The notes under the pieces were generated by a model that saw only the letters and a program-made list of their open reading frames with translations, had not been told where the DNA came from and did not search any database. 64,000 nucleotides of DNA from Bombella apis (GTDB lineage: Bacteria > Pseudomonadota > Alphaproteobacteria > Acetobacterales > Acetobacteraceae): NCBI RefSeq assembly GCF_018221685.1, contig NZ_JAGJTM010000004.1:372001-436000 (forward strand). The letters are read 5' to 3'. Each line of letters opens with the position of its first letter. Within the stretch, counting starts at the first letter, position 1. The position numbers and the translations under genes were made by a program. This document shows, one piece after another, positions 1 through 9,700 of the stretch.

Positions 1-1169
1 ATGAAGGGGGGGTAGAGCGTCCCCGTCAGCACGACGGCGCAGAGCGTGCAGAGCAGGATGTTGTTGAGCAGCAGCGCACTCTCACGGGAGAGGGGCGAGA
101 AACCTGCCTGCGGGGTGGGCAGGGCAGGAGCACGGATGGCGAAGAGCAGCAGGCTGCCGCCGCCATACAGGCCCAGAAGCCCCAGAATGAACAGCCCCCG
201 GGCCGGGTCGTTGGCGAAGGCATGGACGGAATTGAGAATGCCCGACCGGACGAGGAACGTCCCGGAGAGGGAAAAGGCAAAGGTGGCAATTGCCAGCAGC
301 AGGCACCAGACGTGCAGCAGATTGCGTTTCTCCACGACCAGAACGCTGTGCAGCAGGGCCGTGCCCGTCAGCCATGGGATGAGGGCGGCATTTTCCACCG
401 GGTCCCAGAACCAGTATCCCCCCCATCCCAGCACGGAATAGGACCACCATGACCCGAGCGTGATTCCCAGCGTCAGCAGGGCCCAGGCACTGATGACCCA
501 CGGGCGCATGTGGCGGGCCCAGAGCGCATTAGCCCTGCCGTCCAGCAGTGCACTGATGGCAAAGGCGAAGGGCACGGCAAAGCCGACATAACCGCTATAG
601 AGCAGCGGGGGATGCACGGCTAGGCCGGGGTCCTGAAGGAGCGGATTCATGCCCATCCCGTCGGCCGGAACGGGCCAGAGCCGCAGGAAGGGGTTGGAGG
701 TCGTCAGGCAGAAGAGCTGGAAGCCAGCTCCCACCAGTCCCAGCAGGGCCAGAAGCCGTGCCCGCAGGCGGAGGGGCAGCCCTTCCGGCCGGGCGGCACT
801 CTGGCCGGGGAGAAGGGCCAGCCCTGCACACCAGAGGCTCAGCAGCGTGACCCAGAGCAGGAGGGAACCCTCATGATTGCCCCAGAGACCGGCGATCTTG
901 TAGGCCCACGGCTTGTTGATGGCCGAGGTTTCGGCAATGAGTTTCAGGGAGAAATCATTGCCCAGAGAGGCGGTGACGAGGCAGGTCCATGCAAAAAGCA
1001 GGGCAAGGCACTGGCTGAGGGCCAGAGGGCGGGCCAGGGCCGTCAGGGGGCTGTCCGTCCGGCGGAGACCGGCCAGCGGCAGGACACCCTGCATGAGGGC
1101 CAGGGCACAGGCCAGAGCCAGCGCAAAATGCCCGCCCTCGGGGCAGAAGATGGTGGCCAGCATGGTCAT
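1..1169 (-). CDS. ccmF: Cytochrome c heme lyase subunit CcmF, C-terminal part cut by window edge
   Basis: CcmF is the membrane subunit that transfers heme from holo-CcmE to apocytochrome c in the periplasm. About 389 codons are visible from an ATG one base after the ccmE stop; the rest (the family is usually about 650 residues) lies beyond the left edge. The reading frame contains many hydrophobic segments and the tryptophan-rich heme-handling motif WGGYWFWDPVEN, preceded by a WWSY segment, which together are diagnostic of CcmF. A second in-frame ATG lies two codons downstream. It follows ccmC, ccmD and ccmE in the same direction with almost no spacing, so it is read from one operon. No frame break is seen in the part present. 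Confidence 0.93.
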   Translation of the reverse strand, partial: MTMLATIFCPEGGHFALALACALALMQGVLPLAGLRRTDSPLTALARPLALSQCLALLFAWTCLVTASLGNDFSLKLIAETSAINKPWAYKIAGLWGNHEGSLLLWVTLLSLWCAGLALLPGQSAARPEGLPLRLRARLLALLGLVGAGFQLFCLTTSNPFLRLWPVPADGMGMNPLLQDPGLAVHPPLLYSGYVGFAVPFAFAISALLDGRANALWARHMRPWVISAWALLTLGITLGSWWSYSVLGWGGYWFWDPVENAALIPWLTGTALLHSVLVVEKRNLLHVWCLLLAIATFAFSLSGTFLVRSGILNSVHAFANDPARGLFILGLLGLYGGGSLLLFAIRAPALPTPQAGFSPLSRESALLLNNILLCTLCAVVLTGTLYPPF

Positions 1170-1170
1170 G

Positions 1171-1740
1171 TCACGGTGCGGCCCCTGGCCCGGGAGGCGT
1201 GTCCGGGTGGGGCACGGTCATGCTGTTCCAGTCGGCGGCATTGGGAGGAGGGCCGAAACGGGGGTCCCACCGGCCACTTTTCTGGAGAGCATCGGCAACC
1301 TCTTTGGGCATGTAGGTTTCATCATGCTTGGCGAGAACCTCGCTGGCGGTGAAGCCGTGGCCATCATACCGGCCCAGAGCCACCACGCTCTGCCCTTCCC
1401 GGAACAGGTCCGGCAGGATGCCCCTATACTGCACGGTGACGGCAGCCTGCCCGTCCGTCACGTCAAAGCGGGCCTCTGGCGTGTCGTCGGAGGCCCTGCC
1501 AGTATGGAGGGACCCGGCCACGACCATGCCGCCCAGCCGGATGGTCCGGGTTGGTGTCGGCGGATGGGCCAGCACCTGTGAAGGAGCCATGAAGAAGACG
1601 ATGGTGCTGGAAAGCGCATTGAGAACCAGCCCGACCGCCCCACCTAGGCAGAGCAGGCAGGCCAGGATGATCCAGAAACGTCCGGCCTTGCGGCGGGTGA
1701 GGGGAAATGACGCAGACATACCGTTCCCGTTTAAAGACAC
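1171..1740 (-). CDS. ccmE: Cytochrome c maturation heme chaperone CcmE
   Basis: CcmE is a membrane-anchored periplasmic heme chaperone that binds heme covalently and hands it to CcmF. The 189-residue product has a short basic N-terminus, one hydrophobic anchor (about residues 22-48), an OB-fold-like beta domain and the motif LAKHDETYMP, whose His139 is the family's covalent heme ligand and Tyr143 the usual axial ligand. The tail is proline-rich. Start: the first ATG gives MSLNGNGM; a second ATG seven codons in is possible. It lies between ccmD (12 bases upstream) and ccmF (1 base downstream) in the ccmCDEF order typical of system I cytochrome c biogenesis. Confidence 0.95.
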   Translation of the reverse strand: MSLNGNGMSASFPLTRRKAGRFWIILACLLCLGGAVGLVLNALSSTIVFFMAPSQVLAHPPTPTRTIRLGGMVVAGSLHTGRASDDTPEARFDVTDGQAAVTVQYRGILPDLFREGQSVVALGRYDGHGFTASEVLAKHDETYMPKEVADALQKSGRWDPRFGPPPNAADWNSMTVPHPDTPPGPGAAP

Positions 1741-1752
1741 GAGGGCGGGCTG

Positions 1753-1944
1753 TTAATCCCTTTCCTGTCCGGCAGGCAGATTTGCCGTTTTCTGCTGGAG
1801 ACGCCGCATGAGGGCAAGCCGCCGTTTGGCCCGGCGAAGGCGGAGCAGGCTGCTGCTGACCGTCACGGCCAGGATGACGATGACCAGCCCGTAGCTGGCC
1901 AGCACGAACCCCCAGTGCGGGGGCCAGAAGGCGGGTGCGGTCAT
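1753..1944 (-). CDS. ccmD: Cytochrome c maturation small membrane protein CcmD
   Basis: A 63-residue protein starting MTAPAFWPPHWGF, with one membrane segment (about residues 12-35) followed by a strongly basic stretch (RLRRAKRRLALMRR), the usual build of CcmD. CcmD helps release holo-CcmE from the CcmABC complex. Its ATG overlaps the ccmC stop in an ATGA arrangement, which suggests translational coupling. Sequence conservation in this family is weak, so the call rests on size, topology and position between ccmC and ccmE. Confidence 0.85.
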   Translation of the reverse strand: MTAPAFWPPHWGFVLASYGLVIVILAVTVSSSLLRLRRAKRRLALMRRLQQKTANLPAGQERD

Positions 1945-2690
1945 GGTGAGATGTCCCGCAGGGCCAATGCCTGGGTGCGGCGCTCCAGCAGGGCGGCCCG
2001 GCAGCGTATGAGGAGCAGGGCCGTTCCCGTCAGTGTAAAGCCTGCCGTGCAGACGAGCAGGGGCCAGAACATGCTCATGGCCATGGTGGGGGCACCGGTC
2101 AGGGTGATGCTGTCGGGCTGGTGCAGGGTGTTCCACCACTGCACGCTGAACTTGATGATGGGCAGGTCCACCACACCGGCCAGAGCCAGCAGGGCAGCGG
2201 CCCTCTGGCCCCGCACGGGGTCGTCAAAGGCCCGGATGGTCAGGATGTGTCCGAGATAGAGGAAGAACAGCACAAGCATGGAGGTCAGCCGGGCATCCCA
2301 GACCCACCATGTCCCCCAGCCCGGCTTGCCCCAGAGTGACCCGGTGATCAGGCACAGGGCGGCGGCCGTGGCTCCCAGCGGTCCGGCTTCTAGGGCGACG
2401 ATACCGGCCAGCGGATGCCGCCAGACGAGGGACAGAAGCCCGCAGGCAGCCAGCAGCACGTAACCGGCAGAAGCCAGCCACGCCATGGGGACATGCAGAT
2501 ACATGATGCGCACCGTCTCGCCCTGCTGCCAGTCTGCCGGGGCGAAGCCGAGGCCCCAGATCAGCCCGGCAGCCAGTACCGCCAGCCCGACAAGCAGGCA
2601 GGGCAGGGCCATGGGGCGGGTGACATGCAGGAATCGGGCCGGGCTGCCTGTCCATCGTCCGGATGGTGCGGGGTAGGTGGAAAAAGACAT
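1941..2690 (-). CDS. ccmC: Heme exporter/handling protein CcmC
   Basis: CcmC is an integral membrane protein of the heme-handling family that presents heme to CcmE. The 249-residue product has about six hydrophobic segments and the tryptophan-rich motif WGTWWVWDARLT, with conserved histidines in the flanking loops (YLHVPMAW and the WWNTLHQP segment). It is the first gene of the visible ccmC-D-E-F run; ccmA and ccmB are not in the window. The intergenic region to the divergent EVE gene is about 200 bases and must hold both promoters, though no strong consensus stands out. Confidence 0.95.
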   Translation of the reverse strand: MSFSTYPAPSGRWTGSPARFLHVTRPMALPCLLVGLAVLAAGLIWGLGFAPADWQQGETVRIMYLHVPMAWLASAGYVLLAACGLLSLVWRHPLAGIVALEAGPLGATAAALCLITGSLWGKPGWGTWWVWDARLTSMLVLFFLYLGHILTIRAFDDPVRGQRAAALLALAGVVDLPIIKFSVQWWNTLHQPDSITLTGAPTMAMSMFWPLLVCTAGFTLTGTALLLIRCRAALLERRTQALALRDISP

Positions 2691-2891
2691 GGGGCAAGTA
2701 TGGCGGCTTCACGGAAAGAAGAGAAATGAAAAATGGTGTCATCATGGCGGCAGACGTTCCGGGAAGCTCCCGCTTTGAAAAAGCCTCAAAGTCAGGCATT
2801 GTAGAGTGGCTGGCCACACACGATATGGCCGTGGACAGATGGAGCGGAAAAACCGGGAGTGCCGCCCCGGAAAACAGGGAGATTGTGACGC

Positions 2892-3311
2892 ATGGCCTTC
2901 TGGCTGATCAAATCGGAACCGGCCTCTTTCTCATGGGATGAGCAGGTGAAGAATGATGTCGAACCGTGGACCGGCGTACGGAACTACCAGGCACGCAACA
3001 ATCTTGCCGCCATGAAGTGCGGGGACAGGGCCTTGTTCTACCATTCCGTGACGGAAAAGCGCATCGTCGGTGTGGTCGAGGTCGTGCGGGAGGCCTTTCC
3101 GGACCCGACGGCGGATGATCCCCGCTGGGTCTGCGTGGACGTGAAGGCCGATGGAGCCTTTCGCTCCCCCATCACGCTTGCGGAGATCAAGGCTGACCCG
3201 GCTCTGGAAAGCATGGCATTGCTCAAGCAGTCCCGCCTTTCTGTTGCCCCGGTGACAGAGGAAGAATTCGCCTATCTGACCCGCAAGGGCCAGTGGGAAA
3301 AAGCGCAGTAA
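2892..3311 (+). CDS. EVE domain-containing protein
   Basis: A 139-residue single-domain protein beginning MAFWLIKSEP, with SFSWDEQ, the signature WTGVRNYQARNNL and a GDRALFYHS strand, all hallmarks of the EVE (DUF55, thymocyte nuclear protein 1) fold. The EVE fold belongs to the PUA-like superfamily and is associated with recognition of modified bases in DNA or RNA; the biological target in bacteria is mostly unknown. The ATG is the only sensible start for the family. It stands alone between the divergent ccm operon and the following EcsC gene (57 bases downstream), with which it may be co-transcribed. Confidence 0.92.
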   Translation: MAFWLIKSEPASFSWDEQVKNDVEPWTGVRNYQARNNLAAMKCGDRALFYHSVTEKRIVGVVEVVREAFPDPTADDPRWVCVDVKADGAFRSPITLAEIKADPALESMALLKQSRLSVAPVTEEEFAYLTRKGQWEKAQ

Positions 3312-3368
3312 CGATGGACCCGGCCCCCTGCTGTGGTGGCCCGCTCTGGAAATGAGGAGATTCAGACC

Positions 3369-4184
3369 ATGACGGAACAGCGTAAGGACCATGTGCCCAG
3401 TGCGAGTTTCCTGTCCCATGATCTTGATGCAGAAGCCCTGTCCCAGCTCCATGCCGTGCTGGATGGGGTGGAGAAAGGTCGGGGCACGCTGGCCCGTCTG
3501 GGTGACCTGATGGGTGGTGCTGTGGGCCGGGCAGCCCATATGGGGTTGCAGGGCCTGTCTCTGGCGCCGGGCCTTCAGGAAAAACTCCAGAAGCTGGCCA
3601 GTTCTGCGCTGGACCAGGCCTACCGTCTGGCCATTCTTGGTCTGGACCGCAAGGCAGGTGGGGCCGGGGCACGGCGTGAGAATCTGATCCAGGCCGCCGT
3701 GGCGGTCTCCGGTGCGGCGGGTGGTTTTGGTGGCTTTGCCAGCATGGTGCCGGATGTCGGGTTCACCACGCTGGCCATCATGCGGGAGATTGCCGCCATC
3801 GCTCAGGAAAATGGTGAAGACCTGCGGAGTGAGGAGACACGCCGGGCCTGTCTGGAAGTCTTCGCCCTGCGGAGCATGGGAGAGCAGAAAGGCGAGGGGG
3901 AGCTGGGCTTTTTCGCTGCCCGTGGCCTGATGCGTGGCCAGCCGCTTGTGATGCTGATGGCCGAGGTGGCGGGACATTATGGCATGGCCCTGTCCCGCAA
4001 GCTGGCAGCCCAGATGGTGCCGGTAGCCGGGGCTCTGTGCGGGGCGGCCATCAACTCGGCCTTCCTTGCTCATTATCGGGCTCTGGCCAAGGCCCATTTC
4101 ACCATCCGCAGGCTGGAGCGCCTGCACGGGGCTGCTGTGCGGGATGCCGCCGAGGCGTATCGAGGTCGCAGCGCAGAAGCGTGA
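3369..4184 (+). CDS. EcsC family protein
   Basis: A 271-residue protein of the EcsC family (PF12787), whose biochemical role is not established; the name comes from a gene next to a Bacillus ABC transporter. Recognisable parts are the central glycine-rich hydrophobic stretch (GAAGGFGGFASMVPDVGFTT), the IMREIAAIAQ helix and the LRSMGEQKGEGELGFFAAR region. The ATG at 3369 is preceded by a GAGGAG-like ribosome site; an upstream in-frame start at 3333 has no such site. A strong terminator follows directly. No signal peptide is seen, so it is probably cytoplasmic or membrane-associated. Confidence 0.82.
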   Translation: MTEQRKDHVPSASFLSHDLDAEALSQLHAVLDGVEKGRGTLARLGDLMGGAVGRAAHMGLQGLSLAPGLQEKLQKLASSALDQAYRLAILGLDRKAGGAGARRENLIQAAVAVSGAAGGFGGFASMVPDVGFTTLAIMREIAAIAQENGEDLRSEETRRACLEVFALRSMGEQKGEGELGFFAARGLMRGQPLVMLMAEVAGHYGMALSRKLAAQMVPVAGALCGAAINSAFLAHYRALAKAHFTIRRLERLHGAAVRDAAEAYRGRSAEA

Positions 4185-4206
4185 GCAGGGCTGTCTGCAC
4201 GGCTTT

Positions 4207-4246
4207 CAGAGGGGCGGACTCCGGCAGGGGCCGCCCCTCTGTTTTT
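4207..4246 (+). terminator. Rho-independent terminator after the EcsC gene
   Basis: An 11-base-pair perfect stem (CAGAGGGGCGG at 4207-4217 with its complement at 4231-4241), a 13-base loop and a run of five T on the plus strand. It ends transcription of the EVE/EcsC unit. Confidence 0.9.
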
Positions 4247-4263
4247 CTGTCCGGGTGGCGTTT

Positions 4264-4461
4264 TCAGCGTGGGGCCATGCGGTAGAGCTGATACAGCTCC
4301 AGTGGTCCGAAGACGAGAATACCCATGAGGGCAAAAACGCGCATGACACCCATGAGGGGAGTCAATGCAGGCCAGACCAGCTGAAGAAGGAAGGACAGGG
4401 CCAGTGCGATCGTATAGATGTAGGTCTGCGATGAAGGGCGTGAGGGAGACTGGCTGGACAT
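4264..4461 (-). CDS. Small hypothetical membrane protein
   Basis: A 65-residue protein of unknown function. After a polar Ser/Pro-rich N-terminus it has two hydrophobic segments (about residues 14-35 and 39-59) split by a short turn containing a Pro, and it ends LYQLYRMAPR. An AGAGAAG element seven bases before the ATG can serve as ribosome site. It is divergent from aat, with only 32 bases between the two start codons, so both promoters would have to overlap neighbouring sequence. I do not recognise the family. Codon use looks normal for the window and the hydrophobic pattern is unlike a random shadow frame, but a spurious call is possible. Confidence 0.55.
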   Translation of the reverse strand: MSSQSPSRPSSQTYIYTIALALSFLLQLVWPALTPLMGVMRVFALMGILVFGPLELYQLYRMAPR

Positions 4462-4493
4462 GATTCGGCTTCTCTGTAGGGAAAGATTATCTG

Positions 4494-5168
4494 ATGGAGC
4501 CTATCACATCTGACCTGCTTCTGCGTGCTTATGGGGAAGGTCTGTTCCCCATGGCACCGGATGAGCAGAGCGATGAGCTGGAATGGTTCTGCCCGCAGGA
4601 GCGGGGGATCATTCCCCTGGAGACACCAGCCCTGCCCCGGCGGCTGATGCGGACCGTCATGGCCGGGCAGTACCGCCTGTGCAGTGATGAGGATTTCGAT
4701 GGCATGATGCAGGCCTGCGCCCGCCTGACGCCCTTCCGGCCGGAAACATGGATCAGCGGGCGCATCCGCCAGCTTTATGGCGAGCTGCACCGTCTGGGCC
4801 ATGCCCATTCCGTGGAGGTCCGGGACAGGGAGAGCGGAGCGCTTCTTGGGGGGCTCTATGGTGTGTCCCTGCATGGTGCCTTCTTCGGGGAGAGCATGGT
4901 GTCCCATGTGCGGGATGCGTCCAAGATAGCGCTGGTACATCTGATGGCGGCCCTGCGGCAGGGGGGATATGGCCTGCTGGATACGCAGTACGTCACCCCG
5001 CATCTGGCCAGTCTTGGCTGTGTGGGAGTGCCCTTTGCGGCTTACAGGCAGCAGCTTGCGGCGGCCATGCAGCAGCCTGCCCGATGGCCTGGAGATGTCA
5101 GCCTTGCTGCTCTGGGGCCGGAACTGGAGGCCATGGTGCAGGGCTCTGCCGGGCGGGCAGAAAGGTAA
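4494..5168 (+). CDS. aat: Leucyl/phenylalanyl-tRNA--protein transferase
   Basis: Aat transfers Leu or Phe from aminoacyl-tRNA to proteins with N-terminal Lys or Arg, marking them for ClpS/ClpAP degradation (N-end rule). The 224-residue product has the family pattern in order: LLLRAYGEGLFPMA, the WFCPQERGIIPLE segment, the catalytic-core run GGLYGVSLHGAFFGESM, and LLDTQYVTPHLASLG. Length fits the family. The ATG at 4494 follows an AGGGAAAG ribosome site at good spacing. A clpS partner is not visible in the window. Confidence 0.97.
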   Translation: MEPITSDLLLRAYGEGLFPMAPDEQSDELEWFCPQERGIIPLETPALPRRLMRTVMAGQYRLCSDEDFDGMMQACARLTPFRPETWISGRIRQLYGELHRLGHAHSVEVRDRESGALLGGLYGVSLHGAFFGESMVSHVRDASKIALVHLMAALRQGGYGLLDTQYVTPHLASLGCVGVPFAAYRQQLAAAMQQPARWPGDVSLAALGPELEAMVQGSAGRAER

Positions 5169-5275
5169 CCAATTTCTCTCTGGCCCTGCTGTCATGGTCT
5201 GATATGCTTCTGCCCGTTTGCAGGCTGGGCGGTGTCCGGCGCCGGTCATGGATGGAGATGGAGGAAGACGTGCGG

Positions 5276-6121
5276 ATGCAGTGGTGTATCAGGGAAGTCA
5301 TGCCGGGGCGGGATAAGGTCGTGCGGCGGGCCGGGGGGACAGTGCTGGCGGCCCTTGGGGCTGCCGTGCTGGCCTGTGGCATTGCCGAAGCCGCTGCGCC
5401 AGCGGATCATCCCCCTCTGGCACCGATGCGGGATGCCGTGGTGACCTACCGGTTCCAGACAGAAGTGCTGCCGGGCAAGGGGAAGGGAGCCGGGCCGGAG
5501 CATCAGGTGGCGGTTTCTTTTGCTGCTTCGGGTGACCGGCTGCGGATTGATCCTGATGATGGGCAGAGCGCCACCATTCTGGACCGCCCCAACCAGATCA
5601 TGACGCTCGTCAGCATGCAGGAGAGGCGCTACATCCAGTTCCGTCCCATGCATGGGCTGCACAATACGTTCCTGCTCAGTCTGGATATGACCTACCATGC
5701 TGGCGGGATGAAGCAGATTGCTGGCGTGCCTTGCCGGGAATGGGCCATTGAAAGCCCTCGTGGCAAGGCAACGGCCTGCGTGACGGAGGATGGCCTCATC
5801 CTCGCCGAGGATGGTGTGGATGCTGATGGTCTTCAGGGCCATCTTCAGGCCGTGTCCGTGCGGTATGAGGACATTCCGGCAGACCGTTTCCAGCCGCCTG
5901 CCGGGTTTCAGAGGGTCAGTCCCTTCCTCAAGGGCAGGCCGGCATCCCAGCCGGCACAGGCCCGTCCCGTTCCGGATGCTCCACTGGATGGTACGGCGCA
6001 TGGTGCCGCCCGTACCGGGGGTGAGGGCAGCAGCGTGCCGGATCAGCCACACAGCCCTGATGATTCGGTGGGAGATGGCAGTGTCTCCCATGGTGACCAG
6101 CCCAACAGTGCGGAGCAGTAA
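5276..6121 (+). CDS. Exported DUF4412-like protein
   Basis: A 281-residue protein with an N-terminal signal peptide (basic RDKVVRR, hydrophobic LAALGAAVLACGIAEAAA). The mature part is beta-rich with the pattern of DUF4412-type envelope proteins: a strand with the reporter-like phrase ATILDRP, QERRYIQF, then IAGVPCREWAIE and CVTEDGLILAEDG, with two cysteines that could pair. The C-terminal 70 residues are low-complexity, rich in Pro, Ser and Asp. Function is unknown. Start choice: ATG at 5276 has GAGGAAG eight bases upstream; ATG 5252, ATG 5258, GTG 5270 and ATG 5300 are in-frame alternatives. It is five bases from bcp and probably co-expressed with it. Confidence 0.7.
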   Translation: MQWCIREVMPGRDKVVRRAGGTVLAALGAAVLACGIAEAAAPADHPPLAPMRDAVVTYRFQTEVLPGKGKGAGPEHQVAVSFAASGDRLRIDPDDGQSATILDRPNQIMTLVSMQERRYIQFRPMHGLHNTFLLSLDMTYHAGGMKQIAGVPCREWAIESPRGKATACVTEDGLILAEDGVDADGLQGHLQAVSVRYEDIPADRFQPPAGFQRVSPFLKGRPASQPAQARPVPDAPLDGTAHGAARTGGEGSSVPDQPHSPDDSVGDGSVSHGDQPNSAEQ

Positions 6122-6125
6122 AAGC

Positions 6126-6641
6126 ATGACACAGGCAGAAAAGGTTTCAGGTTCCGGTGAGGGGCTGGCCGTGGGGGCCCCGGTGCCCGATTTCGATCTG
6201 GCGGGGATGGGCCCCACAGGCGAGGAGAGGGTGAGCAGCCATGCCCTCCGCGGGCAGCCCTATCTTCTGTATTTCTATCCACGGGCTTCCACGCCGGGCT
6301 GCACCACTCAGGCCTGCGATCTGCGTGACCATCTGGCCGAGCTGCGTATCCCCGGTGGGGATGGTCTGCGTGTGCTGGGTGTCAGTCCCGATGGTGTGGG
6401 AGCACTGGAAAAATTCATTCTGAAACAGGCGCTCAGCTTCACCCTGCTGTCAGACCCCGATCATGCATTGGCCGAAGCCTATGGCGTGTGGGTGAAGAAG
6501 AAGCTCTATGGGCGGGAGTTCATGGGGATTGAGCGGAGCTCCTTTCTGGTCGATGCGGAAGGGCGTCTTGTCGCTTTCAAGCGGAAGGTCAGCCCCGCCA
6601 GGCATGTGGCATGGGTGCAGGAGGCTCTGTCCCGGCTCTGA
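6126..6641 (+). CDS. bcp: Thiol peroxidase, BCP/PrxQ family peroxiredoxin
   Basis: BCP reduces hydrogen and organic peroxides with thioredoxin as electron donor. The 171-residue protein carries the peroxidatic motif STPGCTTQACDLRD: Cys59 is the peroxidatic cysteine and Cys64, five residues on, the resolving cysteine of atypical two-Cys PrxQ enzymes. The later FTLLSDPDHALAEAYGVW segment is also typical. The N-terminus has about 15 extra residues compared with E. coli BCP. It starts four bases after the DUF4412-like gene. In an aerobic acetic acid bacterium with high respiratory flux such an enzyme fits peroxide defence. Confidence 0.94.
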   Translation: MTQAEKVSGSGEGLAVGAPVPDFDLAGMGPTGEERVSSHALRGQPYLLYFYPRASTPGCTTQACDLRDHLAELRIPGGDGLRVLGVSPDGVGALEKFILKQALSFTLLSDPDHALAEAYGVWVKKKLYGREFMGIERSSFLVDAEGRLVAFKRKVSPARHVAWVQEALSRL

Positions 6642-6743
6642 CAGCCGGTTTCCGCCAGTCTCCGGTCTGTTCCGGGCAGCCGCTCTCCTGTTTTTCTGTT
6701 TCAGGACATCACGGGATGTCTCTTTATCCGGGGTATCGTGGAC

Positions 6744-9700
6744 ATGACATGGCAGACAATCCTGCGCCGTGTGGCCTTGGGGCTTCTGGTGCCGCTGGTG
6801 GGGCTGCTGCTGGCGGTGGCCCTGCTGTTGGGACGGATGGCCCAGGGGCCTCTGGATGTGACGGGGCTGTCCCATCGTTGGGGAGGGGCCCTGACCCATG
6901 CTGGTGGGGGGCGTCTCCACTGGGAGCGCATGGCCCTGTCGTGGAAACCCGGAAAGAACGGTCATTCGGCCAAGATTCTGCTCAGCCTTGAGGGTGTCCG
7001 GTATCGTGCCCTTCCAGAAGGCGGGGGGGCTGATGAGGTGGCTGCCGAAGTGCCGGAACAGCAGCTTGATCATGTCGGGGTTGTTTTCCGGCTTGCGAGC
7101 CTGCTGCATGGGCAGGTGGGCCTGCAGTCGTTGGATGTCCGGGGGCTGCGCCTTGTGGCGTTCCGGGATGCAGAGGGTCATGTCAGCCTGGGCGGTGTGA
7201 AGCCCGGGGCGCAGCATCCGGGTGGAGGCACTCTGCCACCTCTGGCTGCCATCATGCCCTGGCATCTTGATCTTCAGGATATCAGGCTGACCATAAGGGA
7301 TGAGACGGCACCGGATTCTTCGCTCATTGTAACCCTGCCGGAACTGAAGGCGGATCATGACAGGCAGACCGGCTGGCAGGGGCGGATGGAGGCGTCCCTC
7401 CAGGGGGTCGGGCTGGGTGCAGGGCAGGAGGAGGCCACGGTCCATCTGGCAGGTGACATGGCTCCCGACGGAGCGGCACGGACACGCTGGCAGCTGACTG
7501 TTTCTCCGGTCCGTTTTCCGGCTCTGGCGGCCTGGCTGCCGCTGTCGCCAGCCGGGAAAAAAGGCATGGGCATCCCGAACATGCCTCTGGCGTTTCATCT
7601 GGAAGGGATTCTGGAGGGGCATGGGCTGGTCGGCCATTTTGCTCACATGGCAGGGGAGGTGGACGCTGGAGCTGGCGAGATTGACCGGCCTGGCCGCATT
7701 CCGTTCCGTCTCTCATCGGGGAAGGTATCGTTCCATCTGGACCCTGCGGAGGCTGGCCAGCAGGCTCCCCTGGTTCTGGCATTGCATACGGAGCTTGCGG
7801 CACTGGACTCCCTGGGGCGGACGGTCCCTTTCATCATTGATGCCCATGGGCGGCTGGATCATCTGGACAGGCCAAAGGATGTGGAGCTGTTGGTGGATGG
7901 CCATGTGCCAACATTCGATTTTGCCACATTGGCGAGTGTCTGGCCGGATGGCACAGCCCGTGGAGCCCGTCGCTGGATGACCACCAACATGACGGCAGGA
8001 CGTGGTGAGAATCTGCATCTTCAGCTTGATTTTACCAGCAATACCGGTCTCGACGGGTTGGATGTCAGGGCGTTGGGGGGTGAACTGACAGGCCATAGCC
8101 TGAGCGTGACATGGATGGAGGGTATGCCACAGGTCACGGGGGAGGATGCCTACGCCCATTTTGTGGATGATGACCGTCTGCTGATCGACGTGCAGCATGG
8201 TCATCTTGCGGATGGTCGAGGGGGCTCGGTGACCGTACCGACGGGGCATATTGTTCTGAGTGATCTTCTCAAGCGGGAGCAGACAGGTGAATTCTCGTTG
8301 GGGATGGAAGGTCCCCTGTCAGCTTTTGTGGCGGTCCTTTCCTGTCCACGGCTCAATCTGCTGTCCCGTCATCCGGTCAATCCAGCCAATACGGGCGGGA
8401 TGCTGAAAGGCACGCTCTCGCTGAAGCTGCCGCTCAACAGTCACCTTCTGATGAAGGATGTGGGATATGGGGCAGAGTTTGATTTCCAGAACATCTGGTT
8501 CGCTCTGCCGTCCCTGGGGCGGATACAGCAGGGGAATGGGCACTTTTCGGTCAATGAAGCCGGACTTGCCGTGAAGGGAGGTGCCCGGTTCCGTGGCGTG
8601 ATGATGACGGGCAGCCTGTTCGACAGTTTTCAGGCCAATGTGCCGGGACGCCTGATGTTGAAAGCAGATCTGCAGGCCTCATTGGGGGCAAAGGAGTTGC
8701 GCAGTCTCGGGGTTCCGGCGGGGCTGGCGCAGGACTCCATCATGCAGGGCAGTGGCGTGGGGCATGTTGTCTACAGCCAGTACGGTGGGGGCCCCGGCCA
8801 TAGTCGGGGGACTGCCTCGGTGCAGGTGGACCTGAGAGGTTTGGGTGTCCGGGCCCGTTTCTGGCACAAGCCTGTTGGTGTCCCTGCGGGCTTGCAGGCA
8901 GGAGTGACATGGCAGGATGGGCAGATGATTCGTCTGGATGATGTTCGCGCCCATGGTCCCCAGCTGGCCCTTCAGGCAGAAGGGCGCATGAGGTCTGGTC
9001 AGCTGGGAGGGATCAACCTCACCCATTTCCAGTTTGGACGGACGAGCGGCAGTGCCGTGATGGACTGGCCGGTGCGGGACGGAACGGCGGATGACCGGCG
9101 GTACCAGATATCCGTGCAGGCCAGTACTCTGGACCTGACCCCCTGGTTCGGGCATCCGGCCACCGGAAAGTCACGCTCACAGCCTATTCATCCCGTGGAG
9201 AAAAAGGTCAGACGGGCACCCGGCAGCGCCAGCCAGGCATCCATCCTGCCGGAGGGGATATGGGCTATCGGGTTGCGGGCTGACAGGGTGATCTATGGAG
9301 CTGAACAGACAGCCAGCCATGTGTCAGCCAACCTTCGCTGGGCAGCGCAGCGGGTGCAGGGGGCTTTCCTGCATGTGGCCCAGCCGTCCCTCACGTTTGA
9401 TCTCGCACAGGATTCCAGACGGATAGGCGTGCTGGATGTAAGGCTCATTGCTGCTGATCTGGGCAGGATTCTGGCGTCTCTTGGTGTGTATGACCGGCTG
9501 GCTGGTGGCACGGTGGACCTCCAGGGCCATTGCCAGCCCGTGGCGGCCGATGCGCATGTGACCAGTGCCGAGCGTACCATGGGGCTGGGACTGGGGCTGC
9601 CGCCCTTTGATGGCACGCTGGCCGTGGACCATCTTACGCTGAAAAATCCGCCGACGGCTCTTGTCATTGCCACGCTGGCTGCCCCCCTGCATTGGGGGCA

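Noticed and set aside
2931..4127. 398-codon open frame on the minus strand
   Set aside because: Lies antisense to the EVE and EcsC genes; rich in His, Gly, Gln and Pro from reverse-frame GC bias, no family resemblance.
6450..7646. 398-codon open frame on the minus strand
   Set aside because: Antisense to bcp and the AsmA-like gene; composition of a shadow frame.
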